The position numbers were made by a program, and so were the translations under genes. From Gammaproteobacteria bacterium (GTDB lineage Bacteria > Pseudomonadota > Gammaproteobacteria > Pseudomonadales > Azotimanducaceae), in NCBI GenBank assembly GCA_016874135.1, contig VGVE01000002.1:27829-91828 (forward strand): DNA of 64,000 nucleotides, given 5' to 3'. The notes below the pieces were generated by a model that was not told where the DNA came from, ran no database searches, and saw only the letters and a list, made by a program, of their open reading frames with translations. Below, one piece after another: positions 27,967 to 37,032 of the stretch. How positions within the stretch are numbered: position 1 is the stretch's first letter; the number at the start of each line of letters is the position of its first letter.

Positions 27967-28772
27967 TGCGCATCTTCCGCGACCCGCTGGTCGTCTTTCT
28001 GCTGATGGGCGCGCTGCTTCTGATGGCCAGCAGCTGGTACGAAGGGGATGCCAAAGACAGCCGCATCATCATCGATGATGCCGAAATGAACCGCCTCTCC
28101 GATCAATGGCAGATGCAGATGCGCAGGCTACCGACTGACGAGGAAATGGAGGGGCTTCTCGACAGTTTCATCCGTGAAGAGATCTACTACCGTGAGGCCA
28201 TGCGGATGGGTCTCGACGCCGATGATACCATCGTGCGGCGCCGGCTCGTGCAGAAACTCACCTTTCTGACTGAAGATATCGCGACTGCCAAGGCACCGGA
28301 CGAAGCCGGCCTGCGTGATTTCTACGCGGCGCACCCGGACAACTATACCCAGCCGCCACGCATCAGTTTCGTTCACCGCTACTTCAGCGTGGATCGCCGT
28401 TCAACGGCCGAGGCTGATGCGCAGACCGCGTTGACCGATGAATCACTCGCCGACGATCCCTTTATGCTGCAAAAAAGTTATGCCCAGCGTTCCGAGCGGG
28501 AAATCGGCGATCTGTTCGGACGACCTTTTGCGGCTGAACTGTTCGCGCTCGAACCCCCTTCTGAAGGAACAGGCTGGCTTGGTCCCATCCGCTCCGCCTA
28601 CGGCTGGCACGTGGTCCGGATAGGAGAAAGACTGGACACTGAGTTGCAACCCTTCGCTGTAGTCCGCGAACGGATCATTGCCGATTGGCAGATGCAGGCC
28701 CGCAAAGCCGCCAACGATGCCTACTTCGAATCTTTGAAATCCCGTTACACCATCAAGCTTTCAACACCGTGA
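27966..28772 (+). CDS. Membrane-anchored PpiC-type peptidyl-prolyl isomerase
   Basis: The 268-residue protein starts at ATG 27966, preceded by an in-frame GTG at 27963. One N-terminal membrane helix (DPLVVFLLMGALLLMASSW) anchors a periplasmic SurA/PpiD-like helical region. A divergent parvulin-like domain follows, ending GPIRSAYGWHVVRIGERL, which matches the last strand of PpiC domains. It would assist folding of periplasmic proteins. It is coupled to the HupE-like gene, with which it probably works. Confidence 0.78.
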   Translation: MRIFRDPLVVFLLMGALLLMASSWYEGDAKDSRIIIDDAEMNRLSDQWQMQMRRLPTDEEMEGLLDSFIREEIYYREAMRMGLDADDTIVRRRLVQKLTFLTEDIATAKAPDEAGLRDFYAAHPDNYTQPPRISFVHRYFSVDRRSTAEADAQTALTDESLADDPFMLQKSYAQRSEREIGDLFGRPFAAELFALEPPSEGTGWLGPIRSAYGWHVVRIGERLDTELQPFAVVRERIIADWQMQARKAANDAYFESLKSRYTIKLSTP

Positions 28773-29755
28773 TGCGACGGCTTCTGTGGTGCATGGTGCT
28801 GGCAGTGGGCGTGGCTAGCTTGCTCGACCACACGGAAACTACAGCGCATGAGGTGAGGCCGGCGTTTCTGCAGCTCGCTGAAAAAGAGGATCGCAGCTGG
28901 ACGATGCTCTGGAAACAACCGGTTCTGGAAGGCAGGCAGTTGCCCCTCTCTCCGGTTTTCGAGCCCGCTTGCGAAGCGGTTGCCGCAGGACCCGAGGAGT
29001 TCACGGGTACCGCGCGCCTGGCGAGATTCACACTGGCTTGCGATCCCTCCACCACCGTTCTCACCATCCAGGGACTGAGTGCAACACTCACCGACGTCAT
29101 GGTGCGCATCGATCGAGAGGATGGCAGCACAGTCAATCATCTGCTTCGTCCGGAACGGCCATCCGTGGATCTTGCTGACCCCACGCCTGCCGCATCCGCC
29201 TACCTGTGGCTCGGTATCGAGCATCTTCTGTTCGGCATCGACCACGTGCTCTTCGTCATCGGTCTCGTACTGTTCATTCCCGGTCGCCTCGACCTGATCA
29301 AGACGATCACCGCATTCACGCTGGCCCACAGTGTGACCCTGGCACTTTCAGTTCTCGAACTTGTGACGGTGCCGCAAGCACCAGTGGAAGCCATCATCGC
29401 CTTATCGATACTTTTCCTCGCCAGGGAGCTAGTGATCGAACCGGGGCGACGCTCGCTCCTGACCACGGCACGGCCCTGGATCATGGCGCTTCTCTTCGGG
29501 CTGTTGCACGGCCTCGGGTTTGCAGGCGTGCTATCCGAAATCGGCCTGCCCCGTGATCAACTGGCGATGTCGTTACTGCTCTTCAATGTGGGGATCGAAG
29601 CGGGCCAACTCATCGTGATCGCGGTGATGCTGGCCTTGTTGTGGCTACAACAGCGCTTCAGCCAGTCACATACGCCTGAGCTGGCTTACAGCTGGATCAT
29701 GGGCAGCGTCGCCGGCATGTGGACACTGGATCGGGTGTTCGCGGTCATCGTTTGA
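28772..29755 (+). CDS. HupE/UreJ-family membrane protein
   Basis: The 327-residue protein starts at ATG 28772, overlapping the last base of the upstream stop. A signal-like N-terminus is followed by an extracytoplasmic domain of about 125 residues and then about six to seven membrane helices. HupE-type motifs are visible: LLFGIDHVLFVIGL, TLAHSVTLAL and GLLHGLGFAGVL, with the conserved histidines proposed to bind Ni or Co. No hydrogenase or urease genes occur in the window, so the substrate metal is unknown. Confidence 0.83.
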   Translation: MRRLLWCMVLAVGVASLLDHTETTAHEVRPAFLQLAEKEDRSWTMLWKQPVLEGRQLPLSPVFEPACEAVAAGPEEFTGTARLARFTLACDPSTTVLTIQGLSATLTDVMVRIDREDGSTVNHLLRPERPSVDLADPTPAASAYLWLGIEHLLFGIDHVLFVIGLVLFIPGRLDLIKTITAFTLAHSVTLALSVLELVTVPQAPVEAIIALSILFLARELVIEPGRRSLLTTARPWIMALLFGLLHGLGFAGVLSEIGLPRDQLAMSLLLFNVGIEAGQLIVIAVMLALLWLQQRFSQSHTPELAYSWIMGSVAGMWTLDRVFAVIV

Positions 29756-29805
29756 TTGATCAGCGACCTGCAGCGTGAGGTCACCTGGTTTTCGGATCGT
29801 CCCGG

Positions 29806-32140
29806 TTATTTCACTCGCACCCGGAATCGCAGTGAAAACGTCCGCCCTACCGGACGCATGCGTTCATCAAACTCAACACGCAGCGTCCGCACGCCCGGAT
29901 CCCAGGCGCCGTTCGGCACCACGGGGAGTCCCGACGCATCAAGAAAGACCACATCGTCCAGCGCATCGGCAAGACTGACGAACTGCATCGAGAGGCCCGA
30001 GGCTGGTGCACCATTCACAAACTGCACCGATGACTCGTTGCCATCAAAGTCTCCTGACTAAACTCAACGTCTGCAGGCAGGGTGTCGTCGATGGTCAGCA
30101 TACCTTCATCCGTTCCGCCTGTTCCCGAGTTGGTGACGTTGATCGCATAGATTGCTGTCGCCCCGGGAATCAACTTCGCATTGACGGCATCGTGCGGATC
30201 AGCTTCAGCCTGTACGGACTTCACCACCGTGAGATTGGCCTGCGGGCAGATATGTCTCTGCAAAGGCAGCTGCGCAACTTCGGCGGGGCTGAGTGCCCGC
30301 TGCCACAGGTTCACTTCATCGATATCACCCGTGAAGGGACTGGTTGTGCCGGTGTTTGATGGGTGTCGCGCCCCACCGCCCACAGCGCCGAAGGATTGAC
30401 CAAAGGACCGCTGGTAACGGCTGATATCGCGATCTGAAAACCGTTGCGATACAAACGTCAAACCGTTCCGTCATATACCGCCGCCAGATGCACCCAGGAA
30501 TTGAGATCGCCAACCAGCACTGCAGCGCCGATGGTTATCGCGCTTGAACCACGTCTCTGCCGCAGTTCATAACGGCCCGCACGTGTGAACGGCGCAAGCT
30601 CCAACCGGCTGCTTCCGCTGCCCGCCTGACCGCGCACAATCACCAGCTGTTCAGCCGAGGAAATCAATCGGTGCCGGATCCACGCAGACATGGTGAGCCG
30701 GTTGGGTGGATAGGCCACATCGAATCCGGCGGGGCTACCGAGAAGCACCCGGTCATTCACGCCGTCGAAACGGCCGAAGCTGCAGGTTCCAGAGGCGCCT
30801 GAAAGGGCCGGCTGCGCCTGCCCGGTAGAGACGCCGCCGGATGCAGTGCCACCTGAACCAGGAGTGGCGCTGTTGATGACCTCTCCGTTGATACCCGTCC
30901 ACTCATATTCATCGAACCGCCATTCCATGCGCGGGATCTGGATGATTGGAACGACGTGGTCTTCCACCTCACCGTTCGGCCAATACCCGAGTGGGCCGAG
31001 CGTGCCGCCGGTATTGTTGGTCGTGTACCGCAAGCACACCGTGCTGTTGCCGGTCGAACCCACAAATGGCAACACGAAGGAAAGGTTGTTGCTGCCGGCT
31101 ACAACAGCACTATCGGTAAGGATACGATCTGCCGCTTGGAAAACACCGTCACGCCCGACATCCACCCATACATTGAGGAACCCCGGCGTACTGGCCTGAA
31201 CCACCAGAACGTTGCTGTCGCCGAGGCTCCATGTGGAGCCTGAGAGCAGTCCATCCTCGTCATCTACGCTGGTAAGGTCATCTGTATTGGCGTTCACTCC
31301 AGGTACGCCATCTGTCTCGCGATCGATCTGCGCACCAAGCCGGGCTGTAGTGACCACATGAGCCGGACCATTGTTGGTAGCAAGCACACCATAGGTTGAT
31401 GCAGCATCACCGTAGTCACAATCAACCTGTAACCACACTGCATCAACCAGGTTGCCGACCGAACCTCCCGAAGGCCACGAAAAGGTCAGCCTGAGTTCGA
31501 ACCGGGTGGTGCTCTGACCCGAAGGCACGACATACGAACCGGAGATCACCCGCTAGGCTCTGTCGGTGGTTACTGTCTGCTGAACAACGGTGAAAGAGGT
31601 ACTGCCCATGCGCACCTCAAGTGTGTCGTTACCATCTCGACCACGGTGTGCAAAACTCCAGCGTATGGTCGATCCGGGAACGGAGTTCACGTCCTGGTAG
31701 ATCGAGTGCATTGACGCCGCCTGGACTTCGGTGAACTGATTCCCTTCGTACGCGGTGACGCCACTGGTGACCGATTGCCACAGCTCGATCAGGCCAGCGG
31801 GTGAGGTGGTACGCCAACCCGGCACATTCGTTTGCAGATAGAGCTTGACGCTGGGATAAGTCTCGACAGCAGGCGGACTTGATCCGCTGACCAGCGGCAG
31901 TTCAAAACCCGCGTTGACAGGGAGAGAGTGATCTTCGCACTGACCGGCCCAGGCGGCAGGGTGAATCAGAATCAGACCCAATCCGATGAGCAGCCGAGCG
32001 AAGAACCAGACCGAGCTCAAAGACCTCTGATCGATTCGTTCCTGCGAATCGATCAAGTCGGCAGACACCGCCTGACCAGCATGTTCTCCGGGTTTCACGC
32101 GCAGAAAATCCCGGTCTGTGCGGAGACATGCGTGGGACAA
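29806..32140 (-). pseudogene. Secreted GEVED/LamG/DUF11-like surface protein, broken by one stop and two frameshifts
   Basis: Read from 32140 down: a signal segment (FFARLLIGLGLILIHPAAWA), a domain starting CEDHSLPVNAGFE that resembles cell-surface carbohydrate or adhesion modules, and TAG at 31553-31555. The same frame then continues with a GEVED-like domain (NVWVDVGRDGVF, ending GEVEDHVVP). Next is a LamG-like jelly roll (FDGVNDRVLLGS and WVHLAAVYDG). Near 30460 the frame shifts, giving GDIDEVNLWQRALSPAEVAQL and a DUF11 repeat (VTNSGTGGTDEG). A second shift near 30030 leads to a beta-rich C-terminus ending 29806. An intact product would be about 775 residues, a large adhesin-like surface protein. 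Confidence 0.72.
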
Positions 32141-32361
32141 AGCGTCACCTGAAATCCTTTGGGCAGCGACAGCATGGAGCGGGTCGGTTTTTTGACACGG
32201 CGATTCTGTCAGAGCACCGATCCCGTCAAGAATTCATCACCGGTGGATGTGATCGGGATGCCTCGAACCTGAGACGTGACTCACAAACCGCCAGCTCCAC
32301 CGCGCAAACCGACACTCACTGGCGTTCCACCCAAGCCGGGGCTGCAATCACGAACGGTTGA

Positions 32362-32384
32362 CGGGCTGCTTTTTCAGCAGCCCG
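32362..32384. terminator. Strong hairpin, possible terminator
   Basis: CGGGCTGCT at 32362-32370, a five-base loop TTTTC, and AGCAGCCCG at 32376-32384 form a nine-base perfect stem. No T-run follows on either strand, so it may be a terminator remnant or an RNA structural element. Confidence 0.45.
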
Positions 32385-32393
32385 CTAACGAAC

Positions 32394-32419
32394 CAACTCA
32401 AGGGAACAACTCAAGGGAA
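32394..32419. repeat. 13-bp tandem duplication
   Basis: CAACTCAAGGGAA occurs twice in direct succession (32394-32406 and 32407-32419), just downstream of the hairpin. It is probably a replication-slippage duplication in non-coding DNA. Confidence 0.8.
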
Positions 32420-32688
32420 CAAACGCACCGGGACGTCGCCGCGAAACACCTGCGGTTCCTGGCCGGTTCACGTTGGTGGCCGTGATCAACGCAGCCTTCG
32501 AATCTCGACGGTCCGACGCTTTCGCGCAGACGGTTCGTGATCCCGGTCCGGTCTGCACTGTGACCCTCTGCAGTATCTGCTGAGTCGATCCTCAAGCACG
32601 CATCACGTCCGCCACTCCGATGACACCGGTCACCCTTTAACTGCAGTTCCCCTGAGAAAATTCCGGCACTGCATTTCCAGGGAAGGTC

Positions 32689-33455
32689 ATGGCTCCACCT
32701 GCTCCAGTTGCGCAACTTCGCCACTCCGCCGCCATCGCAGCACACCTGCCAAGCGCAGCCGACAGCCGCGACCAGAAGCTTCTGCGGCAATTCGCTGCGC
32801 TCTTCTGGTCCAAATCACCGGAATCTGAACAGTTGGGCCGCTCCGCGGAAGATGACCTCCTCCTGTCCATGGACTGTTACCGGCGGCTCAATGATCGCAA
32901 GCCGACAGAAATCGAGGTGAGCGTCGACAATCCTGATCTCCGTCGAGACGGTTGGTCGAGTGATCGCACCGTCATCCGGGTGTTTGCGCCGGACATGCCC
33001 TTCGTCATCGATTCACTGCTGATGGCGCTGACCAAGGCCGGCCAGAGTACACTCTTTCTCAACAACGTGGTTTTCCACATCACGCGTGATCGAGACGGTG
33101 GTATCAGGAGTCTCGAGATCGACCGCCAAGGCAGGCCGGAATCGGGTGAGCTGGTTGCACTGGTGGAAGTGGACCGGATGGACGACGCAATGCTTGAGAC
33201 GTTGCGTGACCAGATTCTGGACGCGCTCGCAGACGTTCGAGCCGCGGTCAACGATTTCCCGGCCATGCGTTGGCGTCTACTTGCTGGAATCGAGCGGCTC
33301 GAAAAGCAGGAAAGTACCGCCCCGGTGCGTGAAGCGATCGACTTCCTGCGCTGGCTCGCTGACAACCACTTCACCTTTCTCGGCTACCGGGAGTTCACCT
33401 ACGGCGACGACACCATCCAGCAGGTTCCCGGTTCTGCAATGGGTATCCTGCACCA
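32689..33455 (+). pseudogene. NAD-specific glutamate dehydrogenase (large type), 3' truncated
   Basis: The start ATG 32689 follows AGGGAAGGTC. About 255 residues match the N-terminal region of the large (about 1,600-residue) GDH: FAPDMPFVIDSLLMAL, LNNVVFHITRDRDG, AIDFLRWLADNHFTFLGYREF and PGSAMGIL. After about position 33450 the similarity ends; the same frame runs on to 33639 as non-homologous residues inside the next gene. The catalytic Rossmann domains are absent, so no active GDH can be made. This is a genomic deletion/insertion joint or an assembly joint. It mirrors the truncated ydbL at 56.7 kb. Confidence 0.8.
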
Positions 33456-33508
33456 CACGTGCTGGATTTGGTTTACGATTTGCCACACATTCATTCGGGA
33501 CGACCCCT

Positions 33509-35488
33509 ATGCGACGCGTACCTTCTGTTGGCTCCGTTGTGCGTCGAAGCTCTTCTTCATTGCTGCGCTCGGCCGTATGCGGTTGCCTGGCACTGGTTGG
33601 TTTGACAGCTCAAGTCCAGGCCTCTGCACCCCTCGATAACTTCGTCCTCATCGATCAGCACGGCACCGCGCAGGAGCTCTATTACCAGTCCGATGCCAGG
33701 GCGCTGATCATCGTGGCCCATGATTCGACCTGTAGTTCGAGTGCCGCTGATTTGGCACGTATCGGTGAGTTGCGCAAGCGGTTCGGTGGTGACCTCGCCC
33801 GCTTCATGCTGCTGAACAGCGATTCTGCAACCAACCGGGCCAAGCTTCGGGAATCGGCTGCTGCCAACGGTGTGGATCTGCCGGTGCTTCACGATGACAG
33901 TCAGCTGGTGTCCCGTACGCTCGGACTGAAATCGACAGGCGACACGCTGGTGATCAATCCGTCGAACTGGTCGGTTTCCTGGCAAGGGAACCTCAACGCA
34001 GCGCATGAGGGTATCGGCGCACTGGCGAAGGCCGATGCATCCGTGTCTTTGTCCGCCGCAGGCAAGAGCGCACCGTGTGCGATCCGTTATGACGAGGTTC
34101 CGGCGGGAATCACTTACACCGCCGACGCCGCGCAAATTCTTCGTGACAACTGCGCGGTGTGCCATACAACAGGTGGCATCGCACCCTGGGCCATGACGGG
34201 CTATGAGATGGTCCGCGGCTTTGCACCCATGATCAGGGAGGTGCTGCGCACCAGGCGCATGCCACCCTGGAATGCAGACCCCGAAGTGGGCCGGTTTGAA
34301 CACGACAAGAGCCTCTCCCGCGAAGAGCTGCGCACTCTGGTGAGCTGGATCGAACAAGGTGCGGTCCGTGGCGAAGGCGAAGACATTCTGGCGAGCGATC
34401 CAGTCGCCTGGCAGGACTGGCCTCTCGGTAAGCCCGATCTGATCATGGAGATTCCGTCTTACGACGTGCCGGCTACCGGGATCGTTGACTACCAGTTTCC
34501 GCGCATTCCCAATCCCCTCAAGGAATCTGTTTGGGTGCGTGCTGCCACCGTTGTACCCGGTGACCGTTCCGCGGTACACCATGTGCTGATGGGCGCATCG
34601 GAGCCGGGTGTACCGATTGTGGAAGGACGCGAAAACGTCTTCGACAACTACATCATTGGTTATGCCCCCGGCAACGAGTCTGCAGAGATGCCAACAGGTA
34701 CCGGCGTTTATGTCCAACCCGGAACCGAGTTCCTGTTCCAGATGCACTACACACCCTATGGCAAGGCGACGACCGACCGAACCAAGGTCGGACTGTATTT
34801 CCACAAGGAAGCGCCCAGGAACTTCCTCCGCCATACCGTTGTGATCAACCCGACGATCCAGATTCCTCCCAACGAAGCGGCTTCGGCGCAGGCGGCGTAT
34901 TTTGAGTTCGACAAACCGGCGGTGATCTATTCACTGGTACCGCACGCGCACTATCGTGGCAAAGCGTCGAAGTTCGAACTGCTGTTACCGGGTGGTAGGC
35001 GCGAAACGGTGTTGAACGTGCCGCAGTACGACTTCAACTGGCAACGCACCTACGCGTTTGAAGAGCCGTTGAAGGTACCCGCAGGAGCGCGGCTCGTGCA
35101 CACCACCATCTACGACAACTCCGTTAAGAACGCCCGCAATCCGGATCCGGAACGCACCGTGCCGTGGGGTCTGCAGAGCCACGATGAGATGTTGTATGGC
35201 GCAGTGAGCTTCGCCTGGGCGGGCGAAACGGCCGACAAGCCGATACACGAAAAAGGCCTCGCTGACACTTACCAGTGGGTGGGATTCCTCGACAAGAACA
35301 TGGACGGCAAACTGTCCTGGCAGGAACTGCCGGAACGCATGAAGAAGCGTCTGGTGCAAGGCTTCAAGATGGTGGATGCAAATGGTGACGGTGGTCTCGA
35401 CGCGCGGGAAATGTACGCGCTCAACAAGCGCCAGAACGCCCAGCGTACGCCGGAGCAACCTCGTCAGGGTTCACCAGCGGCGCGATGA
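33509..35488 (+). CDS. Redoxin / monoheme cytochrome c / PHM-like copper monooxygenase / EF-hand fusion
   Basis: The 659-residue protein starts at ATG 33509. A signal peptide (about 1-40, ending TAQVQA) exports it. Next comes a thioredoxin-like domain (about 42-185) with a single Cys in HDSTCSSSA. One c-type heme site, CAVCH, lies near residue 215 with Met/Pro-rich surroundings. The C-terminal half has copper type II ascorbate-dependent monooxygenase ligands: SAVHHVLMG, FQMHYTPYG and the HxH in VPHAHYRG. Two EF-hand loops close it (DKNMDGKLSWQE and DANGDGGLDARE). Such proteins occur in marine bacteria with unknown substrate. I infer a periplasmic O2-dependent hydroxylase that receives electrons through its own heme. 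Confidence 0.78.
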   Translation: MRRVPSVGSVVRRSSSSLLRSAVCGCLALVGLTAQVQASAPLDNFVLIDQHGTAQELYYQSDARALIIVAHDSTCSSSAADLARIGELRKRFGGDLARFMLLNSDSATNRAKLRESAAANGVDLPVLHDDSQLVSRTLGLKSTGDTLVINPSNWSVSWQGNLNAAHEGIGALAKADASVSLSAAGKSAPCAIRYDEVPAGITYTADAAQILRDNCAVCHTTGGIAPWAMTGYEMVRGFAPMIREVLRTRRMPPWNADPEVGRFEHDKSLSREELRTLVSWIEQGAVRGEGEDILASDPVAWQDWPLGKPDLIMEIPSYDVPATGIVDYQFPRIPNPLKESVWVRAATVVPGDRSAVHHVLMGASEPGVPIVEGRENVFDNYIIGYAPGNESAEMPTGTGVYVQPGTEFLFQMHYTPYGKATTDRTKVGLYFHKEAPRNFLRHTVVINPTIQIPPNEAASAQAAYFEFDKPAVIYSLVPHAHYRGKASKFELLLPGGRRETVLNVPQYDFNWQRTYAFEEPLKVPAGARLVHTTIYDNSVKNARNPDPERTVPWGLQSHDEMLYGAVSFAWAGETADKPIHEKGLADTYQWVGFLDKNMDGKLSWQELPERMKKRLVQGFKMVDANGDGGLDAREMYALNKRQNAQRTPEQPRQGSPAAR

Positions 35489-35606
35489 CGCAATTCCTGC
35501 GGAAGGTCAGGCAGGAGGTACTGGAAATCGTGCGCGTTCAAGTGAACGTCGACTGGCGCGTATCCGTCGCCGTCACCGACGGCGGCTGTCCGCGAGCGTT
35601 CCTGCC

Positions 35607-35984
35607 GTGATCAGCTACAGCACCCTCGGCGTGAACGACACGGACCGCAGCATCGGATTCTACGACGCCTTCTTTGCCCTGCTCGGATGCGAGAGGACCA
35701 CCACCAGCCCGACCTGGACCGGTTGCCGGAAAAAGGGTGAACGATCGCTTCTGTTTCTGACGCGACATTTCAACCACGACACCGCCACATCCGGCAACGG
35801 CACCATGCTCGCCTTTCTGGCTGACGACCGATCAGCCGTCGACCGATGCCACGCCGCTGCGCTTGAACGCGACGGCGTGTGTGAAGGTCCGCCCGGAGTG
35901 CGTGAAGGCATGGACCCCGTGTTCTACGCCGCCTACGTGCGAGATCCCGACGGCAACAAGCTCTGCGTGTACGTTCGCAGGTAG
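35607..35984 (+). CDS. VOC-family (glyoxalase/dioxygenase-like) protein
   Basis: The 125-residue protein starts with GTG 35607; the longer frame upstream overlaps the previous gene. The fold begins ISYSTLGVNDTDRSIGFYDAFFALLG, the standard first beta-alpha-beta unit, and ends with VRDPDGNKLCVYV. Members include glyoxalase I and small resistance proteins. Its metal ligands cannot be placed with certainty. The roughly 120 bp between the preceding stop and this start hold no clear gene. Confidence 0.83.
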   Translation: MISYSTLGVNDTDRSIGFYDAFFALLGCERTTTSPTWTGCRKKGERSLLFLTRHFNHDTATSGNGTMLAFLADDRSAVDRCHAAALERDGVCEGPPGVREGMDPVFYAAYVRDPDGNKLCVYVRR

Positions 35985-36080
35985 CCGCGATCGGAGTCAC
36001 CCTCGAATTCTGGACACTCCTCGTTTTTTTCGCGGGTTCCGGACACTCCTCGTTTTCCCCTCAACCCGTCCCCTGCCTCT
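35985..36080. other. Short intergenic stretch with direct repeats
   Basis: This part of the 327-bp gap between the VOC protein and the TM-FHA protein holds a direct repeat and no start codon for the beta-barrel fragment that follows. The remaining stretch 36255-36311 shows nothing. Confidence 0.5.
36012..36056. repeat. Direct repeat pair of 16 bp
   Basis: GGACACTCCTCGTTTT occurs at 36012-36027 and again at 36041-36056, a 29-base period. It lies immediately upstream of the gene fragment at 36081-36254 and may be a recombination or REP-like scar. Confidence 0.6.
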
Positions 36081-36254
36081 GAGCATTCCAAAATCCCGAC
36101 AGAAGACCTGAACAGCAACTACCTTGATGTCGCCTTCGGCGTTTCCGCGCAGCTTGGCAACAACCTAGCGGCGTTTGCACAGTACTCGACCTTGCTCGCA
36201 CTCAAGGACACGAGTGCCCGTCTCTTCAGCGTGGGCATCCGCGGTTCGTTCTGA
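36081..36254 (+). pseudogene. C-terminal fragment of an outer-membrane beta-barrel (autotransporter-like)
   Basis: An open frame without a start codon ends TGA 36252-36254 and reads SNYLDVAFGVSAQLGNNLAAFAQYSTLLALKD then RLFSVGIRGSF. Alternating hydrophobic strands and a terminal phenylalanine are the hallmark of the last strands of outer-membrane barrels recognised by BamA. The rest of the gene is missing. It is an orphan remnant next to a direct repeat and the redox block. Confidence 0.65.
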
Positions 36255-36311
36255 CGCGTATCTGAATGCAGACGCTGGCCGCAGACGGGCGCGGCGCTTC
36301 TAACGCTTGGT

Positions 36312-36983
36312 CTATGTGGCGTTGCCGCTGTCGGGCGCGGCCAGAATCATCGTCTGCGCCTCGCGGTTCAGTATCCTGATGTCGAGCGCCTGGCCACCGC
36401 GGCCGAGCTCCACCCGACAGCGCATCGGCAGCTGCTGGTGCGTGATCCGCTCACCATCCAGCAGCGTGCCATTGCTGCTGCCGAGGTCTGATACAACCCA
36501 GTGACTACCTTCCGGCTCGAAGCGGGCGTGATGGCGACTCGCCACCGGATCCAGGGTACTGACCCCACACTCTACGTCACGGCCAGCGGTAAATGCTGTG
36601 GACCAGACGCGACGCTTTTCCACACCGCGATCCATCCACACGACTTCGAGGCCTTGGACCAACGTGCCAGGGGATTCGAGCAGAGCCGTATCCGCACCAC
36701 GCAGCGTGTGGTGCGTCTGTCTGGCATCCGCCGGCAGATCACGCGGATCCCGCACCACGCCATCGCGGGTCACTTCGAAAAACCAGGCCAACAGCACAAC
36801 CACGGGAAACAGCGCCAGCAGCCCGATTACCAGCGCTTTAATGACCCAATGCTCAACGCCGAAATTGGGCAGGAGCTCAGATGCACCCAGCGCCGCACCC
36901 CAAGCCGACACCACATAGATGCTCGCGACCCGAAAAACCTTGCGCTGCCTGAGTTCGTTGATGAAGGCACGCAAATCACGCAT
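36312..36983 (-). CDS. Membrane-anchored FHA-domain protein
   Basis: The 223-residue protein starts at ATG 36983. Its N-terminus (INELRQRKVFRVASIYVVSAWG) matches the membrane anchor common in TolB/adenylate-cyclase-associated proteins. Two helices lie near 18-36 and 46-68. The C-terminal FHA domain (about 125-205) is canonical: TAGR, SRHHARF and GSSNGTLLDG. FHA domains bind phosphothreonine peptides, so this is a cytoplasmic phospho-reader at the inner membrane. It is the last gene of the minus-strand redox/signalling run, about 50 bp after the double-FHA gene, and a likely target-binding partner of the kinase at 54-56 kb. Confidence 0.87.
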   Translation of the reverse strand: MRDLRAFINELRQRKVFRVASIYVVSAWGAALGASELLPNFGVEHWVIKALVIGLLALFPVVVLLAWFFEVTRDGVVRDPRDLPADARQTHHTLRGADTALLESPGTLVQGLEVVWMDRGVEKRRVWSTAFTAGRDVECGVSTLDPVASRHHARFEPEGSHWVVSDLGSSNGTLLDGERITHQQLPMRCRVELGRGGQALDIRILNREAQTMILAAPDSGNAT

Positions 36984-37032
36984 CGCGAGACCGTCCTGAC
37001 AATCCGCCCCACACAGTGATGCTCAACGCCGA

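Larger units (their letters stand above)
32141..32688. other. Intergenic region, 548 bp
   Basis: No gene is credible on either strand. It separates the divergent GEVED-type gene and the glutamate dehydrogenase fragment. It contains a strong hairpin (32362-32384) and a 13-bp tandem duplication (32394-32419). The last bases hold the dehydrogenase ribosome binding site (CAGGGAAGG at about 32679). Confidence 0.55.

Noticed and set aside
33557..34834. A 425-codon open frame on the minus strand inside the copper-monooxygenase gene
   Set aside because: It lies antisense to a well-supported gene with clear heme and copper motifs, and its residues show no recognisable domain; long shadow frames are expected at high GC.
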